Positions 8,727 to 17,080 of a DNA stretch of 64,000 nt are shown here, piece after piece (the stretch's first letter is position 1; the number at the start of each line of letters is the position of its first letter). The position numbers were made by a program, and so were the translations under genes. Where the stretch lies: positions 51,885 through 115,884 of the forward strand of contig NZ_BNBM01000003.1 of assembly GCF_014655715.1 (NCBI RefSeq), in the 5' to 3' direction. The notes under the pieces were generated by a model, which had not been told where the DNA came from, did no database searches, and was given only the letters and a program-made list of their open reading frames with translations. This DNA comes from Streptomyces lanatus (GTDB taxonomy: Bacteria > Actinomycetota > Actinomycetes > Streptomycetales > Streptomycetaceae).

Positions 8727-9895
8727 CCGAGGCCGCCTTCCAGCGCGCCCTGCGAACGGCTGCGTTCCAAGTAGCCGCTCGCGTTCTGCAGTTCGGCGGT
8801 CAGGTTCTCCACGGTCGCCGCCATCGCCTCGGTCGCCTGCACCTTGTAGGAGTCGATGGCGTCGAGCGTGCGGTAGATCTGCTGGAAGGCGCTCCGGAGG
8901 GTCTCGGCGCCCACCGCCGGGTCGGCGGCGATGCGCTGGATCTCCCCGCTCTGCGTGGCGAGCATCTCGGCATTGCCCCGGATCAGGTCCTCGGTGGTCC
9001 CGCGCAGGGCGTTGACCTGCTCGATGACCTTCTTCTGGTTGTCGAGCGCCGAGGCCAGCATCACGGAGATGCGCAGCGCCGAGACGGTGGTCGTGGCCGC
9101 CCGGTCGACGCCCTTGATCAGCTCCTCGTTGTTGCGTCGTACGACGTCCATGGCGAGGTATCCCTGCGCGCACACCGCGAGCTGGGTGAGCAGATCCTGG
9201 TGCTTCTGCCGGACGGGGAAGAGGATGTCGGCGCGCAGCCCGTCGGCCTGCTGCGGGTCGACGACCTGCGCGATGTGCTGCTCGACGGCCGTGTCCAGGG
9301 CCTCGGTCAGCACCACATACTCCTGGAGCTTGCCCATGGTCTCCCACAGCCGCACCCGCTCCGTCTGAAGCGCCGCGTTGTCCCGCCGCAGCTCGTCCTG
9401 CCCGCCCCGCAGCGACCCCACGATCTTGTTCAGGGTGCCTTGCGCGGAGGCGTACTTGGCGACGTGGTCGCGCAGCTTGTTGCCGCCCGGCAGCCGCGAC
9501 AGGAACTTCCGCCCCTTGGAGGCGGGCAGATCCCTCGGGTCGAGGTCCTCGACCACCCGGCGCAGTTCCACCAGCGATCCGGCGACCTGCGACTGCGCGT
9601 CCCCGCCCTTGTCGGGCAGGCTGCGGATGGTCCGCTCCAGCATGCGGTTGGACTGCGCGGCCGCCGACCGCATCTCCCCGGCCCCCAGCGCGGTGATCTC
9701 ACCGACCTTGCCGGCGAACTCGGGGGAGCGGGCGTCGAGTCCGGCGAGCGCGTCCACATAGGCGGACGCCTTGCCGGCCATGTCGCTGCGGACGCCGTCG
9801 TCGACCGGGACGAGTCCACCGGCCTTCTCGCGCGGCACGGCGGCCACGGGCTCGGGCGGGGTGAGGACGAAGTCGCCGTCGTCGTTGATGCTCAT
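8723..9895 (-). CDS. TelA/KlaA-like toxic-anion-resistance family protein
   Basis: The 390-residue soluble, highly helical protein matches the TelA layout: a charged N-terminus, then long helices with RSLPDKGGDAQSQ, DLDPRDLPASKGRKFLSRLPGGNKLRDH and the C-terminal YKVQATEAMAATVENL. The family was named for tellurite resistance on plasmids, but chromosomal members usually accompany VWA or Ter-type proteins in stress or envelope systems. It is the second gene of the operon, overlapping the VWA lipoprotein gene by ATGA and 15 bases after the first gene. The tellurite role is not supported by anything seen here. Confidence 0.85.
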   Translation of the reverse strand: MSINDDGDFVLTPPEPVAAVPREKAGGLVPVDDGVRSDMAGKASAYVDALAGLDARSPEFAGKVGEITALGAGEMRSAAAQSNRMLERTIRSLPDKGGDAQSQVAGSLVELRRVVEDLDPRDLPASKGRKFLSRLPGGNKLRDHVAKYASAQGTLNKIVGSLRGGQDELRRDNAALQTERVRLWETMGKLQEYVVLTEALDTAVEQHIAQVVDPQQADGLRADILFPVRQKHQDLLTQLAVCAQGYLAMDVVRRNNEELIKGVDRAATTTVSALRISVMLASALDNQKKVIEQVNALRGTTEDLIRGNAEMLATQSGEIQRIAADPAVGAETLRSAFQQIYRTLDAIDSYKVQATEAMAATVENLTAELQNASGYLERSRSQGALEGGLG

Positions 9896-9910
9896 CTGCT
9901 GTTGCCCCCC

Positions 9911-10975
9911 TTATCCGCGCGCCCGCAGCGCCAGCTCGTGCAGCACCTTGGAGGTGGGCACGGGGGCCTGGTGGACGCCGGTCAGTTCCTGCTTGAGGTA
10001 GTTGGTGTCCGAGGCGAACCCCGCGATCTCGCCCTGCGGCCGGAACCCGTGCCGGACCTCCAGCTTGCGCAACTCCTCGTCCGTGGAGAGGAGTTCGGCG
10101 ACGGCCTTGCCGTTGTCGGTCAGCGGTACGACGGTGTGGTCGCTGTTGACCGTGGTGTCCGGGTAGAGGACGACCAGGTCGTCGGGCTGCTGTCCCTGGG
10201 CCAGCAGGGAGGCGACCTGGGACTCGTAGACCACGACCAGCGGATTGCCGGCCCCGCTGACGAAGTCCCGGAACACGGCGTCACTGCTCGACTGCTGGGC
10301 GCCCTGCACACTGACCAGCTTGTGCAGGAGGGGCGCGGTGCGGCCGACCTCCTGCTCGCCGGCGACGACCTTGCCGCCGTTCTCGACGTAGGAGGCGGCG
10401 GCGAGATAGAGGGCGCCGGAGTTGGAGGTCTCGGGATCGGTGCTGGAGAGGTAGAGGGTGCCGGTCAACTCCCCGTACTTCTTGGCCCCCTTGAGCTGCT
10501 GCCAGGTGCGATCCGCGCGGGCGGCGTCCAGATAGGCCGCCATCTTCAGCGTCCCCCGGTGGGCCTCGTCCAGCGTGGCGAGCCCGTTGCTGGCGAGCAC
10601 CTCGGCGGCGTTCTTGTGCGCCACCACGACGAGGGGCGAGTAGAAGGGCCGGGGCAGGGTCCCCGTCACCTTGTACTTGGCGGCCAGCTCACGGGCCGGC
10701 GCCTGACTCGACGGGAGCGCGAGGTCGTACCCCTTGAGGTCCAGCCCCTCCATGGCCCAGGACCCGGAGGTCTCGGCCTTCACGGTGTAGCCCTTGGCGG
10801 CGAGGGCCTTCACCACGTCGGGATCGGCGAAGAACTCGGCCTTCTCCGACCCGATCACCGCGCGCACGGTCTTCGTTGCCGTGCCCTTGTCCTCATTGCT
10901 ACGGCCTGCGACGACGGCGGCCACCACGCCACCGATCAGCAACACCGCGAGGACGATTCCTGCGATACGTCTCAC
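9911..10975 (-). CDS. Membrane-anchored extracellular substrate-binding-type protein
   Basis: About 354 residues from GTG (MRRIAGIVLAVLLIGG after initiator Met); a TTG nine codons upstream is the alternative. A single N-terminal hydrophobic anchor is followed by a periplasmic-binding fold: VIGSEKAEFFADPDVVKAL, GYDLALPSSQAP, PLVVVAHKNAAEVL, and SSTDPETSNSGALYLAAASYVENGG. No lipobox is visible. It is the first gene of the operon with TelA-like and VWA genes and has the same domain type as the N-terminal half of the VWA lipoprotein. No ABC permease or ATPase lies nearby, so a transport role is unlikely or indirect. Confidence 0.75.
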   Translation of the reverse strand: MRRIAGIVLAVLLIGGVVAAVVAGRSNEDKGTATKTVRAVIGSEKAEFFADPDVVKALAAKGYTVKAETSGSWAMEGLDLKGYDLALPSSQAPARELAAKYKVTGTLPRPFYSPLVVVAHKNAAEVLASNGLATLDEAHRGTLKMAAYLDAARADRTWQQLKGAKKYGELTGTLYLSSTDPETSNSGALYLAAASYVENGGKVVAGEQEVGRTAPLLHKLVSVQGAQQSSSDAVFRDFVSGAGNPLVVVYESQVASLLAQGQQPDDLVVLYPDTTVNSDHTVVPLTDNGKAVAELLSTDEELRKLEVRHGFRPQGEIAGFASDTNYLKQELTGVHQAPVPTSKVLHELALRARG

Positions 10976-11075
10976 GGGGTGGAGAGTGCTCGCGGAATCC
11001 AACGTTCCCGAGCGAAAGGGATGAACGGGGGGTGTCGTCCTGGTCCCGTTACAACACGGGGGACGCTGACGCCCT

Positions 11076-11150
11076 CAGGGGCGCGAGGCTGTGTCGATTT
11101 GCGGCTCCGCCGCGTGGGCGCGACCAGCCACAGACGACGGTCAGCCGCCA
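11076..11150 (+). repeat. Interspersed GC-rich palindromic element, copy 1
   Basis: Begins CAGGGGCGCG, contains TGCGGCTCCGCCGCGTGGGC and GCGCGACCAGCC. The same blocks recur inverted inside the kinase gene (20847-20925), and a shorter related block appears at 55851-55912. I know this type as a common intergenic repeat of Streptomyces chromosomes; it is non-coding. Confidence 0.7.
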
Positions 11151-11223
11151 CACAACAAACCATGGCAACCCGGTCCGCGCGTCACTGCGGTGCACACGCG
11201 GACCGGGGCCGATCAGGGGCCGC

Positions 11224-11643
11224 TCAGCCGACGCCGCTAAGTTCCTGCGGCTCAGCCTGCGCAGCAACATGCGCATCCATCCGCTCCGCAGCCAGAATCG
11301 CCGCAGCGGTATCCGCCCGAGACGCCGCGACAACCAGCGCCCGCCCGGCAAGGGCATGCGCGCGACGATGCAGGGCCGCGAGCTTCGAGTCGCCGGTCGT
11401 CGACGTCCGGACCGGCGTCGTCCCACCCCGCAGCCGGGCCACCTGCTCGGCGAGCCGCTCGGCGGCCGCGTCGAGGTCGGTGGACGGTTCGAGCGAGCGC
11501 AGCGCATCCGTGACGGTGAGCAGCGCCGCGAGATGCCCGGCGAGCTGGATGTCCAGCTCCTCCTCGCGCGAGCGGTGCGGGAAGTCGGACGTGGTGCCGG
11601 CCATCGTGCTGTGGACCGACTTGGTTCGGATCGGTTCGTACAT
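11224..11643 (-). CDS. Small Ala-rich protein of unknown function
   Basis: The 139-residue product has a good ribosome binding site (CAGGAGG upstream of ATG). It is soluble, helical and Ala/Arg-rich (LAGHLAALLTVTDALRSLE; LHRRAHALAGRALVVAASRADTAAAI). No signal peptide, membrane segment or known motif could be recognised. It stands alone, between an interspersed repeat and a promoter that carries a 15-bp palindrome (11684-11698), so its expression is probably controlled by a dedicated repressor or activator. Confidence 0.65.
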   Translation of the reverse strand: MYEPIRTKSVHSTMAGTTSDFPHRSREEELDIQLAGHLAALLTVTDALRSLEPSTDLDAAAERLAEQVARLRGGTTPVRTSTTGDSKLAALHRRAHALAGRALVVAASRADTAAAILAAERMDAHVAAQAEPQELSGVG

Positions 11644-11683
11644 GGGGATGGCCTCCTGTGCGCTGACAGGAAACCATCCTAGC

Positions 11684-11698
11684 TTAGATTCAGTCTAA
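11684..11698. promoter_or_regulatory. Palindrome in the promoter of the 139-residue gene
   Basis: TTAGA-TTCAG-TCTAA is a perfect inverted repeat 41 bases before the ATG, in an AT-rich island that stands out from the surrounding GC. On the minus strand a TAGGAT -10-like box follows it immediately, so a bound protein would cover the spacer. The binding protein is unknown. Confidence 0.5.
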
Positions 11699-11741
11699 AG
11701 TTGAGCGCTTCGCAAAACAGGACTCGTCCGCCTACGCAGGG

Positions 11742-12953
11742 TCACGGCTGGCCGTACCCGTCCAGGAACCGCCCGATCCGGCCCACCGCGTCCCGCAGGT
11801 CCGTGACCGTCGGCAGCGTCACCACCCGGAAGTGATCCGACTCCGGCCAGTTGAAGCCGCTGCCCTGCACCACCATGATCTTCTCGCGCCGCAGCAGGTC
11901 CAGGACCATCTGGCGGTCGTCCTTGATCTTGAAGACCTTGGGGTCGAGGCGCGGGAAGAGATACAGCGCCCCCTTCGGCCGTACACAGGTCACGCCGGGG
12001 ATCTGCGTGAGCAGCTCATAGGCGACGTCCATCTGCTCCTTCAGCCGCCCGCCGGGCAGCACCAGGTCATTGATGGTCTGGCGCCCGCTGAGCGCGGCGA
12101 CCACCCCGTGCTGACCGGGCATGTTCGCGCACAGCCGCATGTTCGCGAGGATGGTGAGGCCCTCGATATAGGAGTCGGCGTGCGCGCGCGGGCCCGAGAT
12201 CGACATCCAGCCCACCCGGTACCCGGCGACGCGGTACGCCTTCGACATGCCGTTGAAGGTGAGGGTCAGCAGGTCGGGGGCGATGGCGGCGGTCGCGGTG
12301 TGGGTGGCGCCGTCGTAGAGGATCTTGTCGTAGATCTCGTCCGAGCAGACCAGGAGGTTGTGCCGGCGGGCGATGTCCGTCAGCCCCCGGATCATGGCCT
12401 CGTCGTACACCGCGCCCGTCGGATTGTTGGGGTTGATGATGACGATGGCCTTGGTGCGGTCGGTGACCTTGCGCTCGATGTCGGCGAGGTCGGGCATCCA
12501 GTCGGACTGCTCGTCGCACCGGTAGTGCACGGCGGTGCCGCCGGACAGCGACACGGCGGCGGTCCACAGGGGGTAGTCGGGGGCCGGGACCAGCACCTCG
12601 TCGCCGTCGTCCAGCAGCGCCTGCATGGCCATGACGATCAGCTCGGAGACGCCGTTGCCGATGAAGACATGCTCGACGTCGGTCTCGATGCCGAGGGTCT
12701 GGTTGTGCATGACGACGGCCCGGCGCGCGGCCAGCAGGCCCTTCGCGTCGCCGTAGCCATGCGCCGACGACACATTGCGGAGGATGTCCTCCAGGATCTC
12801 GGGCGGGCACTCGAAGCCGAACGCGGCCGGGTTGCCGGTGTTCAGCTTGAGGATCCGATGCCCCGCCGACTCGAGCCGCATCGCCTCCTCGAGTACCGGG
12901 CCCCGGATCTCGTAACAGACGTTGGCGAGCTTGGTCGACTGGATCACCTGCAT
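11742..12953 (-). CDS. PLP-dependent aminotransferase, class I/II (AlaA-like)
   Basis: 403 residues from the ATG of MQVIQSTKLANVCYEIRG; a GTG 17 codons upstream also fits but adds no conserved sequence. Fold-type I landmarks are the N-terminal substrate loop KLNTGNPAAFGF, the PLP-contacting Asn in NPNNPTGAVY, and the Schiff-base Lys in TFNGMSKAYRVAGYRVGW near residue 236. The closest known group is the alanine:2-oxoglutarate / valine-pyruvate-type aminotransferases (AlaA). It is cytosolic and monocistronic. Confidence 0.93.
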   Translation of the reverse strand: MQVIQSTKLANVCYEIRGPVLEEAMRLESAGHRILKLNTGNPAAFGFECPPEILEDILRNVSSAHGYGDAKGLLAARRAVVMHNQTLGIETDVEHVFIGNGVSELIVMAMQALLDDGDEVLVPAPDYPLWTAAVSLSGGTAVHYRCDEQSDWMPDLADIERKVTDRTKAIVIINPNNPTGAVYDEAMIRGLTDIARRHNLLVCSDEIYDKILYDGATHTATAAIAPDLLTLTFNGMSKAYRVAGYRVGWMSISGPRAHADSYIEGLTILANMRLCANMPGQHGVVAALSGRQTINDLVLPGGRLKEQMDVAYELLTQIPGVTCVRPKGALYLFPRLDPKVFKIKDDRQMVLDLLRREKIMVVQGSGFNWPESDHFRVVTLPTVTDLRDAVGRIGRFLDGYGQP

Positions 12954-13079
12954 GTCAAGGAGCTTACGGCCCGGTAAAGCGCCTTGGTCGGTGTTTTCCG
13001 CCACGTGAGACGTGGGGGTTTGGGTCGTTACCGCCGGTAGCTGTCCCAGGGGTCACTCGCGTCCCTACAATCCACGGCC

Positions 13080-13760
13080 ATGTCCAGGCCACCCGAGCGC
13101 GAGAACGCGGCACCCCAGGGCCAGCCGAACGTGTACCACCCACGGTCGGCGGCGCCCCCGGCCTACGAGGAGTACGCGGACCCGGCGGCCGCGCACGGCT
13201 GGCAGAACGGGTACGACGAGACGGCGGAGCTGCCTCGGTCGGTGGACGGCCACGACGACAACCCCGCGGACGCGGGCCCTCGCCGTGGGCGTCGGTCGGG
13301 CGGCTCGGGGCGCGGGGTGCGCCGCAGGCCGCGGGCTCGGACCCCGCGGCGCGTGGTGCTCGCGGCAGGTGCGGTGGGTGTGTCGGCGGCGGCGCTGGTG
13401 GCGGGGTTCTCCTTGTCCGGCTCTTCGTCGGACGGAGGCTCGCGCGGCAAGCAGGGTGACACGAGCCCGGCGTCGGAGGTCTCGGTGGACCGGACCGGCT
13501 CCCCGGGCGGCGATCCGGCCGCGCCCGGCTCGTCCGATGCCACCGGGGCGCCCCCGGCGAAGGCCCTGGACGCGTCGCCGAGCGCTTCCGCGTCCGATGC
13601 GGCTCGCGAGGACGACGGGACCCTCACGCCTTCATCGACGCCCGCCACCACGGGCACCGCGACCCCGGCCCCGACCGCCACGGCGAGCACGACGGCACCG
13701 GGCGGCGGACGGGGCGACAATCCGGGGCGGGGGCTGGGGAACACGAAGGGTCCCAAGTGA
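13080..13760 (+). CDS. Membrane-anchored low-complexity protein, unknown function
   Basis: The 226-residue product has a disordered Pro/Glu-rich cytosolic N-terminus (residues 1-75), an Arg-rich stop (RRRPRARTPRR), one transmembrane segment (about 90-112) and a 110-residue extracellular tail rich in Ser/Thr/Pro/Ala, ending with GGRGDNPGRG. This architecture is common in Streptomyces and suggests a type II membrane protein with a possibly glycosylated wall-spanning stalk. No catalytic domain is visible. There is no ribosome binding site close to the ATG, so translation may be leaderless. Confidence 0.6.
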   Translation: MSRPPERENAAPQGQPNVYHPRSAAPPAYEEYADPAAAHGWQNGYDETAELPRSVDGHDDNPADAGPRRGRRSGGSGRGVRRRPRARTPRRVVLAAGAVGVSAAALVAGFSLSGSSSDGGSRGKQGDTSPASEVSVDRTGSPGGDPAAPGSSDATGAPPAKALDASPSASASDAAREDDGTLTPSSTPATTGTATPAPTATASTTAPGGGRGDNPGRGLGNTKGPK

Positions 13761-13798
13761 AGGGTTCCCGAGTTAAGGGGCCCGAGTAGGGACGCCCT

Positions 13799-13836
13799 CG
13801 ACCGCGCATCAGCCCCCCGACCGCGCATCAGCCCCC
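13799..13836. repeat. Perfect 19-bp tandem duplication after the GT2 gene
   Basis: CGACCGCGCATCAGCCCCC occurs twice in direct tandem (13799-13817 and 13818-13836), ending ten bases short of the minus-strand glycosyltransferase stop codon. It looks like a recent slippage duplication in the 3' region. Confidence 0.8.
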
Positions 13837-13846
13837 GGCCCGCTCC

Positions 13847-15847
13847 TCAGCCCTTGACACGCCGGGCGACGGCCCGGACGAGGTCGGTCCTGGCGACCTG
13901 CAGCGCGAACCCCGCTCCGCCGTTCGGGGCGGGCTTGGCGTACCGCGGCAGGGTCCCTCGACGCCACTTGGCGGGCGGAAGCTTCTTCGGGAGCGCCGGA
14001 AGGGGCAACGACCAGCTGCCCAGCCGGAGTTCGCCGCGCCAGACGCCGGCCGGGAGTTCGGTGACGGGTACGCGGACGACGAAAGAGCCACCGCCTTCGG
14101 TGCGCGGGACCGCCCGGTGGGAAACCGTTTCGCCCTTTCCGTTCCGCAGCGTCACCGTGAGGGCGCCCTCGGGGTGCGCGGCGAGTGTGCAGCGGCCGGT
14201 GAACTCCAGCTCGGTCGGGGCGTCCGGGGCCCACCGGATCACGTCGTCGAGGCTGAGCCGAGAGCGCACCTTGTGCTTGCGCTCGCCGAGGTCGAGCGTG
14301 AAGTTGCCGTGCGGGTGGGTGGTGTACAGGGTGACCGCCCGCAGGCCCCCGGCGGTGGTCACGAGGTGTGTGGCGGCCTCGCCGGACACGTCCCCGGCCC
14401 GCTTGCTGCCGATGCGGACCTCGCGGGTGATCCCCTGGGCGCCGATGGCGAGGGAGATGTCCCACAGCCCGTCGCCGAGCGGGGTGCCGTCGGCGGCCGT
14501 GGCGATGTCGACGGAGACCTCGAACCCGGCCCGCTCGTAGCTGAACCGTCCGCCGTCCTCGCCGGCACCGGCGTCGGGCGTCGCGGTGTGGGTGACCGGC
14601 AGCCGGTACTCCACCTTGCTGTCGCGCTCGCGCAGCACCAGCTCGGTGCTGACGTCGAGGGTCTCCACGCGGTGGAGATAGCCGTGCCCGGCCAGATGCA
14701 GCACGGTGCCGCGCAGGTCGGCCCGGGTGACGTGATGGCGCACGCCGAGCTGGGCGGTGACGTCGTAGCAGTCGTCCGGGACGGCGCGGTCGGGGTCGCG
14801 CAGGAAGGGATAGAGGGCGAGGGCACGGCCGCCGTCGACGAGGACGGGCGTCGACACCTTGCTCTTGGCGAGCGCGCGCTCGAAGGCGACGAGTTCCAGC
14901 AGCTCGTCGAGCATCCGGTGACGTACGAGATGCAGGCGCAGCCGGGCCATGGCCGACAGCTGGTCGTTCAGCCCCTCGTGCCAGATCGGGGCTATGGCCT
15001 CGGCGAGGCGGGTGAGGGCCTTCTCCTGCACCTCGCGGGGTTCGCGGGCCAGGTGGCCGAGGAGCTGGTGGACCTCGACGGTGAGGTGGCGGTGGGCCAG
15101 GTGGTCGCGGCCCGGGCCGGGCGGCACGTTCTCCAGGAGCATGTCGATCACGCGGGGCAGGAAGGCCAGCCGGGGTTCGGTGCCGCCGGTGCGCAGCGTG
15201 ATGTTGCCCTCGTCCTCCCGCCGCACCCAGTACAGGCAGTCGTAGGAGGCCAGCACGGATATGCCGCGCGCGTGCACATAGGCGGGGCCGACGAACAGCT
15301 GGTCCTCGCCTATGGACAGATCGGTCGGGAACCGCAGCCGGAGCCGCTCCAGCAGCTCCCGGCGGAACAGTTTCATCGGGTTGAGCGTCCAGTACACGCG
15401 GGACGAGAAGACGTCCGTCCGCGGCTGGTCGCGCTTGAACATCGAGGTGGGTGCGCCGCGCCCGCCGACGCCCACCATCTTGCCCAGCACCACATCGGTG
15501 CCGTTCTGCTCCGCCATGGCCACCATGCGCTCCAGGGCCTCGGGGCCCAGGTGGTCATCGGCGTCGAGGAAGAACACGAAGCGTCCGCGGGCGTGGTCGA
15601 GACCGAGGTTGCGCGGTGCGGAGGGGCCGCCGGAGTTCTCCTGCCGGAAGACGCGCAGCAGGTCGGGGTACTCCCCGGCCAGCCGGTCCAGTTCCGCGGC
15701 GGTGCCGTCCGTCGAGCCGTCGTCGACGACGATGATCTCCAGCTCGCTCCGGCCGATGGTCTGCTCGACGACGGAGGTGAGGCAACGCGTCAGATACGGC
15801 ATCGCGTTGTAGGCGGCGACTATCACCGACACGGCAGGGGCAGCCAT
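13847..15847 (-). CDS. GT2-family glycosyltransferase with large C-terminal region
   Basis: The 666-residue product starts at the ATG of MAAPAVSVIVAAYN, with GGAGAG eight bases before it; the much longer open frame upstream is shadow. Residues 1-240 are a GT-A fold: SVIVAAYN, DDGSTDGT, and the DXD-type FFLDADDHLG near residue 93. The remaining 400 residues contain beta-rich segments of the kind seen in wall teichoic-acid (TagF/TarQ-associated) transferases of actinomycetes. It has no membrane segment and probably works at the inner membrane face on a wall polymer or exopolysaccharide. It is divergent from the S1 protease gene. Substrate unknown. Confidence 0.85.
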   Translation of the reverse strand: MAAPAVSVIVAAYNAMPYLTRCLTSVVEQTIGRSELEIIVVDDGSTDGTAAELDRLAGEYPDLLRVFRQENSGGPSAPRNLGLDHARGRFVFFLDADDHLGPEALERMVAMAEQNGTDVVLGKMVGVGGRGAPTSMFKRDQPRTDVFSSRVYWTLNPMKLFRRELLERLRLRFPTDLSIGEDQLFVGPAYVHARGISVLASYDCLYWVRREDEGNITLRTGGTEPRLAFLPRVIDMLLENVPPGPGRDHLAHRHLTVEVHQLLGHLAREPREVQEKALTRLAEAIAPIWHEGLNDQLSAMARLRLHLVRHRMLDELLELVAFERALAKSKVSTPVLVDGGRALALYPFLRDPDRAVPDDCYDVTAQLGVRHHVTRADLRGTVLHLAGHGYLHRVETLDVSTELVLRERDSKVEYRLPVTHTATPDAGAGEDGGRFSYERAGFEVSVDIATAADGTPLGDGLWDISLAIGAQGITREVRIGSKRAGDVSGEAATHLVTTAGGLRAVTLYTTHPHGNFTLDLGERKHKVRSRLSLDDVIRWAPDAPTELEFTGRCTLAAHPEGALTVTLRNGKGETVSHRAVPRTEGGGSFVVRVPVTELPAGVWRGELRLGSWSLPLPALPKKLPPAKWRRGTLPRYAKPAPNGGAGFALQVARTDLVRAVARRVKG

Positions 15848-16133
15848 GGTCACGCTCTCCAATTGATACGGGGCACAACCCCGTTTCTCTTGGATGGCTC
15901 CGATATCGCACGATTCGTTGCCGTATAACGCCATTTGCGGGGAGATCTGCCAGCAGAGTTGTGAAGATATCACGACCTGTTGGTGCCTTTGAGGTGACCT
16001 ACGCCCCACGGGGGCGAACTCGCCGGTAATCAACTCCTTGTCCGCACCCCCCTCCTGCGTGAGAATGCGCATGACAAAAGTGCGGGTGGCCGGAGATTTT
16101 CCGGTCACCCTCCTCGTATGAGGGGACCCCCAC

Positions 16134-17069
16134 ATGAGAAAACCGCTCGGCGCCGCCCTCCTCGCCCTGGCGATAGCCGGGGCCGGCGCCGCACCCGCGG
16201 CCGCGGCTCCCGTGGACTCCGCCGCCTCCTTCGGCAAGGGACTGGACACGGGCTCGGTCACGTCGGTCGTCAATGACACCGTCGCGTCCACCGCGGACAC
16301 CCTCGGCCAGGTCCTGAGCCCCAACGCCAAGGCCAAGGCCGTCAACTTCGCGGGCACCGTCGCGCTCAGCAACTGCTCCGGCTCGGTCGTCCGCTTCCCG
16401 GCCTCCGAGGACAACGACCCGGCGCTGGTGATGACCAACGGCCACTGTCTGGAGACCGGCATGCCGGGCCCCGGCGACGTCGTGGTCGACCAGGCCTCCA
16501 GCCGCACCTTCAGCCTGCTCAACGCCTCCGGCAGCAAGGTCGCCACGCTGCGCGCCAGCAAGATCGCTTACGGGACGATGACCGACACGGACGTCGCCTT
16601 CTACCAGCTCACCACCACGTACGCGCAGATCAAGAGCTCGTACAGCATCAACGCGCTGACGGTGGCCGACACCCACCCGGTCAAGGGCACCGCCATCACC
16701 GTCGCCTCCGGCTACTGGAAGCGGTTGTACAGCTGCAACATCGACGGGTTCGCCTACCGCCTCAAGGAAGGCGACTGGACCTTCAAGGACTCGGTCCGCT
16801 ACACCTCCGCCTGCAACACCATCGGCGGCACCTCCGGCTCCCCCGTCATCGACCAGGCCAGCAACAAGGTCGTCGCCGTCAACAACACCGGCAACGAGTC
16901 CGGTGAGCGCTGCACGGTCAACAACCCGTGCGAGGTCGACGAGAGCGGCAACGTCACCGTTCGCCAGGGCATCAACTACGCCCAGGAGACCTACCAGATC
17001 CCCGCCTGCTTCGGCGTCGACAACAAGCTCGACCTGAACGCGAGCGGCTGCGTGCTGCCCAAGCCGTAA
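16134..17069 (+). CDS. Secreted trypsin-like serine protease (S1 family)
   Basis: The 311-residue precursor has a Sec signal peptide (MRKPLGAALLALAIAGAGAAPAAAA). The chymotrypsin-type triad can be placed as His in TNGHCLE (near 104), Asp in TDTDVAFY (near 153) and Ser in GGTSGSPVID (near 235). Four or more Cys residues suggest disulfides in the exported form. A short pro-segment may precede the mature enzyme. It is monocistronic and divergent from the GT2 gene; a GAGGGG box precedes the ATG. Probably an extracellular housekeeping or developmental protease. Confidence 0.9.
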   Translation: MRKPLGAALLALAIAGAGAAPAAAAPVDSAASFGKGLDTGSVTSVVNDTVASTADTLGQVLSPNAKAKAVNFAGTVALSNCSGSVVRFPASEDNDPALVMTNGHCLETGMPGPGDVVVDQASSRTFSLLNASGSKVATLRASKIAYGTMTDTDVAFYQLTTTYAQIKSSYSINALTVADTHPVKGTAITVASGYWKRLYSCNIDGFAYRLKEGDWTFKDSVRYTSACNTIGGTSGSPVIDQASNKVVAVNNTGNESGERCTVNNPCEVDESGNVTVRQGINYAQETYQIPACFGVDNKLDLNASGCVLPKP

Positions 17070-17080
17070 TCGATCAACGG

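Noticed and set aside
8717..11698. Very long open frame on the plus strand (993 codons) opposite the TelA/VWA operon
   Set aside because: It is antisense to four genes with clear domains and matches the mirror of high-GC codon bias; no ribosome binding site or domain.
13847..16561. 904-residue extended version of the GT2 protein
   Set aside because: The conserved GT-A fold starts at MAAPAVSVIVAAYN with a good ribosome binding site, and the extension overlaps the divergent protease gene.
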